The notes under the pieces: generated by a model
Seen by the model: only the letters and a program-made list of their open reading frames with translations
Databases searched by the model: none
Told to the model about the DNA's origin: nothing
In this document: in pieces, positions 34,400 through 44,694 of the stretch
Position numbering within the stretch: the stretch's first letter is position 1
Layout: each line of letters begins with the position of its first letter
Made by a program: the position numbers and the translations under genes
DNA from: Codonopsis lanceolata
Lineage: Eukaryota; Streptophyta; Magnoliopsida; Asterales; Campanulaceae
Reading direction: 5' to 3'
Assembly (NCBI GenBank): GCA_013146195.2
Contig: CM028383.1
Location: forward strand, 16,701,642-16,765,641
Length of the DNA: 64,000 bases

Positions 34400-34923
34400 A
34401 CTTTGAAAATTCTTCTTAACATGTTTCAACGACAAGGTATTGACCGGTTGAAATGTGGTTGCAGAAAAACATTCAAATCTTCATACCGTATTTGACAACG
34501 GTTTCGGACCGGAAGAATACGACTTTTTCGAAAAACACAAAAATCTTTTTCCGTTATGTTCTCGATCGGGCTTGACCCGAAGAACATGACATCCTCACTT
34601 GGTTGTAGTTTAGGTTTTTGGCTCTGAACTACGTTTGGTCTGATTTCCTTTAATGGGGAATACGTAGGCAGCCTACATTAGTAGGTCCGACCATCAGAGC
34701 ACTTTAAATTCATATCTGCTTAAAACTGCGATAACTTTTTATAACCGATTAAAAATGTCTAGGTTATGGAGTTTGGAAAGCATAATAACTGTGCATTATA
34801 ACTGCTACCAATTGCATTCTCCGTTCTTAAATGAACGAAATTGGAGAGTCTATTGTTTGTCAACGATGTTCGTCTACTCAGTAGGCCTTGGGTTGCACCG
34901 TAGACTCCATCGTTGAGGGGCTC
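34400..34923 (+). other. Ogre-like pre-LTR region and polypurine tract
   Basis: Non-coding. Repeated phrases (cgacaaggtattgaccgg, cggtttcggaccggaag, ctcgatcgggcttgacccg), then gggaatacgtaggcagccta, are characteristic of the untranslated region of plant Ogre/Tat elements. It ends in cgttgaggggctc just before the LTR. Confidence 0.5.
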
Positions 34924-36188
34924 TGAGACACCCCAATTTCGTACCCAGTATGTGGTGACATAAAATATCAAGAACTGTCAAAAATTAACAAATGTCAAGT
35001 TGCAGGAGTTAAAAATGCGAAAGGCAAAGCAGGATGCGCGAAACAGTGAACTGCAGGGGGAAAGTGTGAAAAAACAAAGTGGAATAGTGCCCATGGTGCC
35101 GCACCAAGGCCTCTTGGTGCCGCACCAAGAGATGCCTTGGCCGCACCATGAGTCTCATGTAGCTCTCTCTCAGAAAGGAAATGGTACAACTCTTGATGCT
35201 CATGGTACAAGTCATTGATGCAGGCTGAACAATTCGAAGAATTCCAGCCGAGTCCCTGGTTCTCAGTATAAATAGAAGCCTCGGCCTCCTCATTTCAGCT
35301 GCTTAGTTCCGCGATTAAAAATCGCAACGAAGTTCTGCCTCTTCGTCTCCGACGATAATATTAGTACGAGAGGTGCGAGATAGATGAGTGGAAGCCCTTA
35401 AAATCTCCAAACCCCGTCCAAACTCTGCCAAAATAAATACCCATAGGTTATAAGTGATCCCTAGCTTAGTTGTTAGGTATCCACCTCACTTCCCCGGCCC
35501 AAAAATCCCAAAGTAAGTCGTTACTGCCCGAGTAGCAGAAAAATCAAAAAACTAAGCCGTGGTTCCGCCAAACCAAAAGGCCAAAACCTACCCAAATAAG
35601 TTTGTCACTCGCCCAAGTTGACAAGCCCAAAGTCTCATAAATAGCGATCACTACGCCCAAATCAAAACAACAACCACACAACAAACAACAAAAGACTCCC
35701 TCTCCCTAAAGGACAGAGCGAGCACACCACCGCTCTAAAAGGTAAAGCCTTTAAGGGTGTTATTTATTTTATTTATTTACTTTTCTGTCTTTTATTATTT
35801 TTAAAATTGTTATTTAAATCCGGCGCAATGTAGCCAATATAAGTCGTTGTGCTGCCCGTATTAGAATAGGAAATACTATGTAAAAGAGCCGTTATAATGG
35901 CCAAATATTCTTAAATATGTCTGTAATTATTGTAAGGAAATGGCTGCGAGTCCGTAAATAATGTAGCCATGGATGTATTTGTTTTAATTTCCTGTCTTTT
36001 AATACTTTATTTATTTGCGAAATAAATATAACAATAAGCATACTTGACCAAAAACCATTTTGAGACCGAAAGAGGCGAGTTGGGTGCCTAGCACCTTCCC
36101 AACTCGTAACTTAGCCTCGAACCCGTTTTCTTTTTCTACGGTTTATTTTTCTTTTCTTTGGGTTTGCTTTATTTGCCTTAAAATAAAG
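34924..36188 (+). repeat. Ogre-like LTR (~1.26 kb)
   Basis: It starts TGAGACACCCCAATTTCG and contains a TATA box (cagtataaatagaagcc, near 35266) and a palindromic stretch (tggtgccgcaccaaggcctc). It is followed at 36190 by TGGCGACTCT, the first ten bases of the Arg-tRNA type PBS used by Ogre elements. Only one LTR is present. Its left flank looks like a 3' LTR context and its right flank like a 5' LTR context. Confidence 0.55.
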
Positions 36189-36216
36189 ATGGCGACTCTA
36201 AAACTTTCGGATCGGT

Positions 36217-36735
36217 GGGGCCTCGCAACATTCCTTCTTTGCACTTTCCGTTCTCCCTAAAAAAGGAGAAATGGGAATGGAAGGGTGATGTATTCCCATA
36301 TCCTGGTATCCCCTAAAAAAGGGATAACTTGATGCGGGAAGCCCAAAGCTCCCATGGTGATCTGAATGGGCCATAAGGCTATTTTTAATAAAATCCATAG
36401 TGGGGGCGTCGCAATATCCTTTTTTGCACTTTTCCGTTTTCCCCTAAAAAAGGGAAAATGGGAATGAAAGGGTAATGCATTCCCATATCCTGGTATCCCC
36501 TAAAAAGGGGATAACTTGATGCGGGAAACCATAAGTTCCCATATTGGATACAAAATCCACTAAAGGCAACCGAGGCACATTCAAACGTGCTAACATAGAC
36601 AGCACTCCTCTCGCACTTTTGATTTCGTCTTCCCCTAAACAAGGGAGGGTGGAACGAGAGCAGTGGTGTCCCGCATCCACACGTACGCGTACCCCTATCC
36701 AAGGGCACGCGTGGCGCGGGTCGCACCCCGGGAAC
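36217..36735 (+). repeat. Leader repeats with ccctaaaaaaggg hairpins
   Basis: Two ~150-bp direct repeats (from ggggcctcgcaacattcc and ggggcgtcgcaatatcc) and a third diverged one (about 36601-36720). Each contains ttttc/cccctaaaaaaggga-type inverted repeats and gcattcccatatcctggtat-like text. They lie between the PBS-like site and the LINE border. Non-coding. Confidence 0.7.
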
Positions 36736-36740
36736 CTCAC

Positions 36741-38223
36741 AGGTACTAGTCCAGCTTTTAGGAAGAGAAAATCCCGAAAAGAATTCCAAAATTGCCGCAT
36801 AAAGATCAAGGCCAATTATATCCCAGCAGTGAGAGAAAAATAAGCCGGAGAATCCATCCGGGCCAGCAGCACTATCTCCATTCAAAGAAAAAACAGCACT
36901 TTTCACCTCATCATAAGTCGGATAAGCTGCCAACGAAGCATTCATCTCATCCGAGATGAGAGAAGGAATGGAGTGAAGTCTATCATTATCAACAGTGGCC
37001 ACGGCTTAGAGTTGGGATTGGTAATGAAGCACAGCCTGATTCTTAATCTCAATGTCTTCCGTGATGTATTGGCCATTAGTTCCAACAATGGAATGGATAT
37101 GAAGTCGACGACGAGTCTGCTGGACTGAAGCAAAGAAAAGTTTTGAGTTGCCTTCGCCATCCTTAAGCCATTTGATTTTAGCTTTCTGACACCAAAAATT
37201 CTCCTCCACTTTAATAGCCTGCTTAAGCCTAGCATGAGCCAAATTCATTGCAGTTCGATCTTTGGAGGAGCGGGAAGCCTCAAATCTAGTTTCAGCACAT
37301 TGAACCTCATCTTCAGCCTTTTGAATATTAGAGAAAATGTTGCCGAATACCTCCTTATTCCAAGTTTTCAGAGCATGCCTACAGATAGAAAGTTTTTTAG
37401 CAAAGGCATATAAAGGCCTACCAGAAATTTGTTCCTGCCAATGTTGCTGAATGAGAGATAAAAATGAATGATGAGAATTCCAAACATTAAGAAATCGGAA
37501 AGAAGAGGGATGCGAGATATTTTCCCTGATAATGGTTGTGAGGATAGGGGCATGGTCGGAACAAGTTCTGCTCAAGTGGCGGATTGAAGTAGCACCAAAC
37601 AGATTCTGCCACGAACTATTACAAAGCATGCGATCTAGACGCTCAAAGATGGAGGCTAAACCATCTCTAGAATTCCACCATGTGAAATCATTGCCCATGT
37701 ATCCAAGATCAGATAATCCAGAAGCTGTAATACAAGAGTGAAAGTCCATGGCTCCCACTCGATCCCATCCATTGCCACCCGATTTTTCTTCCGGGGATAA
37801 AATGATATTGAAATCACCTCCAACTAGCCATGGAGAAGAGCCAATTGAAGATCCCAAATCAATAAGATCTGCCCATAAATTTTGTCGGATGAAGAGATCA
37901 CAGTTTGCATACACACAAGATATTGAAACCGAAGAAGGCCACGTGAAGTGTTTAACATGTATGGTGATATGTTGTTTCATGGCATGCAAGAGACTGCACA
38001 TGAATGAAGATTTAACAAATAACCATATAGAGCTATGATTATTAGCAAAGAAAGTTTTAAACTTCAGCCGTTTAGCTAGAATAGAAACTTGCTTAATATC
38101 AAGCATAGGTTCAAAAATAGCAAGAAAAGAAATTTTATGGAGTTTAATGAGAAGTTTTAGTCTACCAACTGAGGGATCATTACCAACACCCCAGATGTTC
38201 CAAAACAGGAGATTAACAGCCAT
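36741..38223 (-). pseudogene. LINE ORF2, endonuclease half only
   Basis: The start is taken at MAVNLLFWNIWGVGN, overlapping the end of ORF1 by about 10 bp. An APE-type endonuclease is recognisable: LLFWNIWGVGN, AIFEPML, LVGGDFNIILSPEEK, DLGYMGNDFTWWN, ERLDRMLCN, CSDHAPIL. A linker (WLKDGEGNSKLFFASVQQTR) follows. An in-frame TAA at 37006-37008 interrupts it, and the frame continues (AVATVDNDRLHSIPS) into the first RT block. It then ends abruptly at 36741, where Ogre-like leader repeats start. The remaining ~800 codons expected for the family are missing. Confidence 0.88.
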
Positions 38224-39614
38224 GAGATGGAGAGGAGGCGAACTGAGATTTAGACCTTGTTTGCACTGTAGTAATAGGGATCGTCTTCTTCTTTTTACCA
38301 CGACCCTTAGGAATGGGAATTGAAGAATCTAAATTGAGTTGATCCAGCAAAGGGGAATCGGTTTTACCAGCTTGAGTATTCTTAGGAACAACATCTAAAT
38401 CGGCAAAAGAATCTTTTTCAATGTCATCTCCAGTTTCTTCACCAGATTCATCACTAACCGTGGTATTGTCCATGTCAAGAGCAGCAAACCGATTAGGAGA
38501 TAATATAGACTCAGCAAGCTGTTGGACATTCTCGTTAATAGTGGGACTAGCCTCCAGATCAATCGTGTCTGTATTTTTTATGGGTTCTTGCAAACATTGC
38601 TCAGGATCGGGCTGCTGGCCATTCTCATTAATAGGGTTTTGATTACCAGTAATAATCGGATCTGCAGAAGTCGAAGGAAAAGGAATAGACCTTGGATCAA
38701 TCGAAGCTTGACCAGCGGCATAATCAAGACTTTTGGCATTAGGAAGCTCAAAAGAAACAGAAGGTTTTTTTGGTGTCCATCGAGTTGTTGGAGGAGGGAG
38801 GAGGCGGGGGAGGAAAAACCTTAAGAGTTTGGTCACGATCCAAAGCTGGAGGATTTTTAATCTTACAAGTAAGTTCAGAGTGACCTTGACGAAGACAATG
38901 AGAGCAATATAAAGGGATGTTCTCGGCTGCAACATGTTGCCAGAAGCTAGGGCAAAGGGTGCCACAATCAACCCATACTCGCTTTGGAGGAGGCTTGGTT
39001 AAATCAATCTCCATACAAACCCTAGCAACATTAGGACGAGTGAGATTAATAGTAGGTTGGTCAAGCATAAGAGGTTTACCGAAAAAGGATGCAATGGAGA
39101 AGAGGGTAGTTTTATGGAAGAGATGAATAGGTAATCCTGGTAGAGAGAACCAAACTGGGACAATGGAACTCTCTACATCAGGACAGAAATCAGGAGACCA
39201 TTTGAAGACTCGCATAGGGAAGAGACCTAAGTACCATTGATCCTTTATCCAAAGCCTTTGATAGTCTTCTTCATGAGCAACTTGAATAAGAATGTGCTTG
39301 GCATCTAGGTGCCCAATGGTGAAGGCAGCTTTGAGTCTGAATGTATGAAAGAGTTTGCGAATAGAATCTAGGGAAGGGCGACCATGTAAGAACTTACCGA
39401 TGAGTGCATGAGAGAATGGCTTGGCAAGAGCCATAATGATATCATCTAAAAGTTTTAATGATGGTTCTCCTTTGTAAGATGATGGAGGAATAAGAAAGGC
39501 AGTAAGGTTAGGGTTTGTGGAAGGAGAAGAAAGAACTGAGGCAAAAGATTTCGAAGGAATGGAGGTTGGATCCGGAGGTGCTGGTGGGGGCGGCTCCACC
39601 ATGATGCCGGCCAA
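38213..39614 (-). pseudogene. LINE ORF1 (DUF4283 + zinc knuckle), frameshifted
   Basis: It begins MAGIMVEPPPPAPPDPTS after the leader tgattagggcttctc. A DUF4283-type domain spans residues ~50-220 (IGKFLHGRPSLDSIRKLF, VFKWSPDFCPDVESS, VPVWFSLPGLPIHLF). A CX2CX4HX4C knuckle (CSHCLRQGHSELTC) lies at ~233-247. A run of Ts near 38765 shifts the frame. The rest (SVSFELPNAKSLDYAAGQAS... KGRGKKKKTIPITTVQT) then continues to 38213 with an acidic, low-complexity tail. It is an RNA-binding chaperone-type ORF1 of the same family as the one at 26164 but clearly diverged from it. Confidence 0.85.
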
Positions 39615-39689
39615 AAAGAGAAGCCCTAATCAGAGAGAATAGATCGCACCTTAGGTGTGTGTAAAATTGTGTGTATGCCCGTTTTAGAC

Positions 39690-40230
39690 ACGTCGCACAC
39701 TTGTAATTACTTGTATTATAATATTTTATTTAATGCAATGTATTTATTCTACGACACATAATTATTTAATTTGTTATTCTAGCAATGCATAAAGAAAAGA
39801 AAATGTACCATTTACATATTATAAAGACACACTGTACTTAGGAATGATGATTTTTGGATTTGTGGGATACACTTTCAGAATTTTATTGGGTTGCTGATGC
39901 TCTACGGGGAAAGAACTGGCAGCCTCCTTCTTATATGCTTGATATGCTTTCCGCTGAAGCTCGTGAATGCTATGCCTAGCCTCGTAGATTCTACACGTCC
40001 CGTGGCCAGACAGGGGTCAAAAATCGCAAAGAGTGGGAGCAGCCGGGGCAAAACCAGGATACCAGGCAGATTGGGAATTAATTTGGGAGCGGCCTAGGGC
40101 AGAAATGGGCTCTGCCCTAGGTCTTTTTGGGCGTGGTGCCCATAGATGGTGTTAGGGGCACCCGGAAATCTTTTCTGGGTTCTCCTGTTTTGGTCATGTT
40201 GGTGCACTGTTTTAGTGTCGGCTGTTTTCC
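39690..40230. other. Non-coding interval
   Basis: AT-rich to 39850, then more balanced sequence with a duplicated phrase (agcggcctagggcagaaatgg, ctgccctaggtc). I see no gene. It may be promoter/leader of the following ORF. Confidence 0.4.
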
Positions 40231-40240
40231 TCCATTTTTC

Positions 40241-40250
40241 ACTATAAAAG
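40241..40250 (+). promoter_or_regulatory. Possible TATA box for the decayed ORF at 40.4 kb
   Basis: cactataaaagataagc, followed by pyrimidine-rich leader (tttctttcatcttctctct), about 190 bp before the first plausible ATG. Confidence 0.4.
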
Positions 40251-40439
40251 ATAAGCCGGGGCATCATCGTTCATCACACAATCTCGTTTTCTTTCATCTT
40301 CTCTCTATAAATCCCATCTGAGTTGTTTCGGTTCTCTCAAGTAACCTCATCAGTAAACCCACTGTGCTTAAGAGTTGTCTCTCTTTGGGCTTTTTTTCCA
40401 ATTTTCTTGTCAACTCAGAGATAAATCATGTCCTATCAA

Positions 40440-41570
40440 AATGGGCAATCCAATTAACACTCTTCTTGACATCGATCTATATGAGAGCTCCCTTAATTAC
40501 TGGATACTTTCTCTGCGAGAAGAGGAGAGAGACTGGTTTAACCATGTGAGATGTTGAGGGCAATATCTAGGTTTTGGTCTGTTACCTGCCATCTATTCAA
40601 TTTTTCTCAGTACGAGATGTGCCTTACTTTCGAGGAATTCTATGCCATATTAGGCATGCCGACTACCGTACCAATCGATGTTCTGTGTATGTGGAGACGT
40701 CCCTTTATGGTGATAAGGTAACTTTTTGGTTCTACCCGGTTTGGAACTTCGGGTTTTTATAATGGGGTCAACTTTGACTTGACCGTTCTTCCCACTATCT
40801 ATTCTGACTATAAGGATGTACCAGTGTATTCTCGGCACCGGATGGCTGCTCTTTTCTTATGTATGTTGGGGAGATATTTCCTAGTGAACCAACTAGGAAT
40901 TATTGATGCTCGGTGGTCGATTTGGTGCTGTAAGCTTAGCAACGCCGAGTAAATATTATCCCTGTGATCTTGGCAAAGACTTTACTTGACCTAGATGCCT
41001 ATGCTAATGGTGAGGATGCTTTTCCCTCTAGCAGCCCCATTCTGATACATATGTCTGGAGGAACATTTTAATCAAGTCATGTCTCCTAAAATGGTCGGGG
41101 GAATGTATGCACCTGCGGGTTATGGGTCTCGCGGCCATTATCGCAATAACCTCGTGACTGAGCGCCACTGGATTGAGCATTTTCTGCATATCAACTCTCT
41201 CGATATTGTCTGGGTCATAAGCCATTGGCGGATCTGAAACTTTTACTTATTCACTGGGGCCTATGCTCAAGTCATTCTGGCTGGTCTTTGTCAGACTACA
41301 TTTTATTTGCCCTACCGAATTCTCCGTCAATTTCGTAGAGAACAGGCCATTCCTGATGAGAACCATCCTCTGATGGACATGATGCTTGTTGAAGAGAATG
41401 TTGGTTCCCTCATCTGAGACATGTGGACAATAGATCATCCTCTACGGGCCACAACCAACACCTTTGCTGAGAACATGTTTATGTCCCATGAGTATCTGAC
41501 TTGGATACTTTTGGCTGCCGGGGAGTATTCCCAAATCATTAGGCACGTGCTCAAGGGAATCTTGTCCAGG
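40440..41570 (+). pseudogene. Decayed DUF7745/plant-mobile-domain-like ORF
   Basis: The reading frame must be pieced across several shifts. It gives MGNPINTLLDIDLYESSLNY, WILSLREEERDWFNHV, then CLTFEEFYAILGMPT, then YKDVPVYSRHRMAALFLCML, then ILIHMSGGTF or, in the shifted frame, an EEHFNQ block, then LPYRILRQFRREQAIPDEN. 'LTxEEFxxILGMP', a central helical block and 'PYRxLRQF...QxIP' are the order seen in plant DUF7745/plant-mobile-domain proteins, some of which are extra ORFs in LTR elements. It ends exactly where the Athila-like LTR begins (41576), so that element may have inserted into it. At least five frame breaks or stops are present, so it is not functional. Naming is tentative. Confidence 0.42.
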
Positions 41571-41575
41571 CAGGT

Positions 41576-42990
41576 TGATGGGAACCCAAAAGTGCGATAA
41601 AATTAGCCGGTTTTATGATTAATTTTAGAGCAAAATATTACACTTTTGGTTGGTTTTTGTGCTGATTATGATGTAGGTACACAGGAGGCTGCAAAAGAGG
41701 AAAGTGTTGGATTCAGGCAAAGAGGGAAAACTTGGGATGTCACATGGGCATGTGATATCCACGCTTCGAGTCGAGCTGGGGCTAGTCACTGCAGTTTCAA
41801 GCAGACCTTTTAGACAGTTAGACAATACAGTTATTTCTGTCTAAATTCAGTTTATATATTGAATGAACATGCTAATTTGCAAGTAGGGGGGGGTTTTGAG
41901 AAGTTATTGGTAGTTTTAAAACTACCAAGTAGTGGTGTAAGTGGGAGACAAGAGTCATATTTATGTATGGATTTTCTGAAAGGAAGGGGAGAATTCGCCG
42001 AAGGAAAAAGAGATCATTCAGTAACATGGGAGGCATCAAACAAGAGCTTTGAGGTAGAGAAAAGTCACTAACAAAGGCTAGGAGAGAAGTGTAGGGAACT
42101 TGAATTCTTCTTGTAAGTTCATAACTTCTTTGGGAACAAAACTCTTGTTATTTTTGTAAGTTGTTTTAATTAATTATGTTTACTAGCTAAGTTACTTCTT
42201 CCAGTCAATGAGAGATTAAGTCTCAAGCATTTTACTTTTGTGAGATCTAATAGATTTAATTCTTGTTTTATTTACAAATATTTGTTCGTTCTCCGTTTAA
42301 CACGTTGGAAGATTGTTGTGTCTAATTAATGTTTGTGGCCAGAATATTAATTAACATAATAATCTAAAGCTAGTTAACATCGTTGATCCGTAATTGTCCT
42401 CGGTCTTAACAAAGTGGCAAGTAATACACCTTTTAGGCATCACAAGCATAATCGGACCGTATTACGCAGTGCGGATGATCATTGTTACATGATATTGCTT
42501 CAATACACATGGCTCGAATCGGTCTCTCGCTTCTTAATGCAACCGAAGTTATTAAATCTTACGAGCGTCTCGGAGGTTGTAACTCGGTTAGACGGTAATT
42601 AACGAGCGTCTCTTAATTATCAATACGGTAAGGAGAGATTGAGTGTTAGGCGTTCGTCGACACTTTTAACCGGTTTATTTGAAATCCAACAAGATATTTT
42701 TGCATCGATGATCAGAAATAAAATGCGAGACGAAATTGAATCATTGGCTGGAATTTTATTGAATTAAGTCAAGCATTAATCTGTTAGTTTAATTAAAAGC
42801 ATTAATTTTTAGTTAATTAGTTAATTAGTTTATTTTTAGTTAATTAAAAATATAATTTCATATGCATTATTTACTTAGTAAAATTCTAAAAGGAATAAGT
42901 ACAACGTTCACTGTGGATACGATCCCGACTTACCTTATACTCATTATTAGGGAAGTAGGTGAAATAATTTTGACGAATTGACACACGTCA
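41576..42990 (+). repeat. 5' LTR of the Athila-like element
   Basis: 1415 bp, starting TGATGGGAACCC and ending cacacgtCA. Its first 230 bp closely match 46169-46395. Confidence 0.85.
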
Positions 42991-42995
42991 AATTT

Positions 42996-43013
42996 TGGCG
43001 CCGTTGCCAAGGA
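42996..43013 (+). promoter_or_regulatory. Primer binding site, Asp-tRNA type
   Basis: tggcgccgttgccaagga begins 5 bases after the LTR end and differs from the standard Athila PBS in the final G-run. Confidence 0.82.
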
Positions 43014-43058
43014 ACGGCTTTGTTATTTATTTCCTTTTAAGAATTTTATTGTAATGTT

Positions 43059-43376
43059 ATGGCTGAAAATGCTCAACATTTTGGGACAAGGAAGTATGAT
43101 CCGAGCAAGATTAATGAGGTAAATGTTTTTTCTATTGATCGTAGATTAGACACTTTAACTTTTTGGAGAAATTTGTCTCGAGGGCAAGTTCAAGAAGTCA
43201 AGGCGTGTGGAATTGTGTGAATGTTGGTCATCCAAGCGATATGTGTCCAATGTTATAAGAGGATTTGAATGAACATGTAAATCTTGTAGGAGGGTTTCAA
43301 TGGCGGCAACAAATTCGGCCACCATTCCAACCATCTCCACCATCACGCCCTTTACTAGTTCAGAACTCCGCTTGAG
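43059..43376 (+). pseudogene. Athila-type gag remnant with large internal deletion
   Basis: The frame starts MAENAQHFGTRKYDPSKINE and ends after QVQEVKACGIV. A one-base loss then shifts it, after which VNVGHPSDMCP and LVGGFQWRQQIRPPFQPS continue the zinc-knuckle region. Athila Gags have the knuckle C-x2-C-x4-H-x4-C followed by a 'VGGF' segment; here the second Cys is lost in the shift. The start of the protein is joined to the knuckle with only ~35 codons between, so nearly all of the capsid region has been deleted. It cannot assemble particles. Confidence 0.6.
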
Positions 43377-43469
43377 AGTTTAATCCAAAGTTTGGTGACA
43401 CGATTCAACAAGATAGACAGAAACCAAGGCTAGAATAAAATATCTTGAAAATCAAATTTCAGCCTAGCC

Positions 43470-43916
43470 GTGTCCATGAGCAAGATAGAGGTAAATCAAG
43501 GAAGATTGCATTTTCAAGTTGAAAATAATCCTCGAGAAAATGAAGAAATTGCACAGGAGAAAAATTCAGTTGATAGCAACAACAATGAAGAAAGTGTGCA
43601 ACATGATTCGTCGAAGAAAGAAGCTGAAGAATTTGGTGCACAAAATCAGAAAATTGTCATTCTTCAACCTTTTCTAGGAAAATTTTCATTACAGAAGAAG
43701 GAAAATGATGAGAAGCTGGAATTAGTGCAGGTAAAATGTTTGACAAATGTACCTTTCCAAGGCAGTGAGGAGGTACAAGGAAATACTATGGCATTATATT
43801 CCACACTGGAGGTAACCCCCATGTTTGATTTTGCTTCTTTTTCATTACCATTTTCAAGTGAAAAAATTCTTCCTCCATTGCCAATTATTATTGGTAATAA
43901 TTTGACCGAGTTGTAG
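43470..43916 (+). CDS. Open frame in Athila-like element, linker region
   Basis: A 148-codon frame rich in Glu, Lys and Asn at the start (QVENNPRENEEIAQEK), then LQPFLGKFSLQKKENDEKL, and ending SEKILPPLPIIIGNNLTEL. It lies just downstream of the zinc-knuckle remnant, where Athila elements have a poorly conserved linker before protease. No catalytic motif is visible. It may simply have stayed open by chance. There is no evidence that it is translated independently. Confidence 0.3.
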   Translation: MSMSKIEVNQGRLHFQVENNPRENEEIAQEKNSVDSNNNEESVQHDSSKKEAEEFGAQNQKIVILQPFLGKFSLQKKENDEKLELVQVKCLTNVPFQGSEEVQGNTMALYSTLEVTPMFDFASFSLPFSSEKILPPLPIIIGNNLTEL

Positions 43917-44261
43917 GAAGAGTAGGCGTTGGGTCTAGCTACAGACGTTAAATAGCGGCGCTAATTGGGAGGCAACCCAAAGTTTTTTTTTATTATTTTT
44001 TTGTTATTTTAATTTCTAGTTTTCTTAGTTTTAATTAATTTCTCTGTTGTTTTAATGTTCTTTTAAGTTTGGTTTGTGACAAAGGTTTTGAGCTTGCGTA
44101 AGGAAATGCGAGAATGAATTGGGTGAGATCCGAGAGTAAAAAATTTTCTTTAAGGCGTGCAGACTAACTACAGGGGGTTAAGTGTCAAGGTCACAAAAAA
44201 GGAAAAGAAGCAACTGAATAGTGGACGTTAGGCCGCTCAAATAGAAATCCCAAATTCTATT

Positions 44262-44690
44262 TTGGGGATTTTTGACCTAACTCTCTTAATTCCAAAGAAA
44301 TTGAGCCCCAAAGTCCATCTTTTTCCCGACATCGTGCGAATCCTTCGTCTTCTCCACGCCGTCGGCTGCCATTGTTGTGGTTGTCCATCTGTTTCAATGG
44401 CTCCCAAGCACCACGTCGCTCCACCTCATGCTCCACGACGACGGTCGAATTGGTTGCTCGCGATTATGCCGCGTCGAGTGGTCGTAGCTTCGTCAGAGCC
44501 GGTTGAAATTTCAACCTCTTCTTCATCTTCGGCGGCCTCTTCGCATTCATCGCCGGAGTCCTATGCGCCGCCGGCCTCTTCAACTTCTTCAGTCGCGGCG
44601 AGCTCTACCCCATCAGTTCCGGTGTCCCGCGCGGCCGGTCCTTCGCATCAACGAACACCCCCGCCGCCGCCTCCTCCTCCGTCCTCCTGA
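44262..44690 (+). CDS. Open frame with Ser/Pro-rich tail in Athila-like element
   Basis: 142 codons. The frame passes through MAPKHHVAPPHAPRRRSNWL and a Ser/Ala-rich stretch (SSSSSAASSHSS), and ends in a proline run. It is markedly more GC-rich than its flanks. Its position, after the gag remnant and before the PPT, is that of the envelope-like or extra ORF of complete Athila elements, so it may be the start of that ORF, cut short. No domain is recognised. Confidence 0.3.
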   Translation: MGIFDLTLLIPKKLSPKVHLFPDIVRILRLLHAVGCHCCGCPSVSMAPKHHVAPPHAPRRRSNWLLAIMPRRVVVASSEPVEISTSSSSSAASSHSSPESYAPPASSTSSVAASSTPSVPVSRAAGPSHQRTPPPPPPPPSS

Positions 44691-44694
44691 TTAG

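Larger units (their letters stand above)
36741..39690 (-). mobile_element. L1-type LINE lacking its 3' half
   Basis: Minus-strand LINE with 5' UTR, ORF1 and the endonuclease half of ORF2. Homology ends at about 36741, just after the RT start (SAAGPDGFSGLFF, LPKSWTST). The rest of RT, RNase H and poly(A) are absent, and I do not find them on the far side of the Ogre-like LTR. LINEs usually lose the 5' end, so this is a secondary truncation. Confidence 0.88.
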
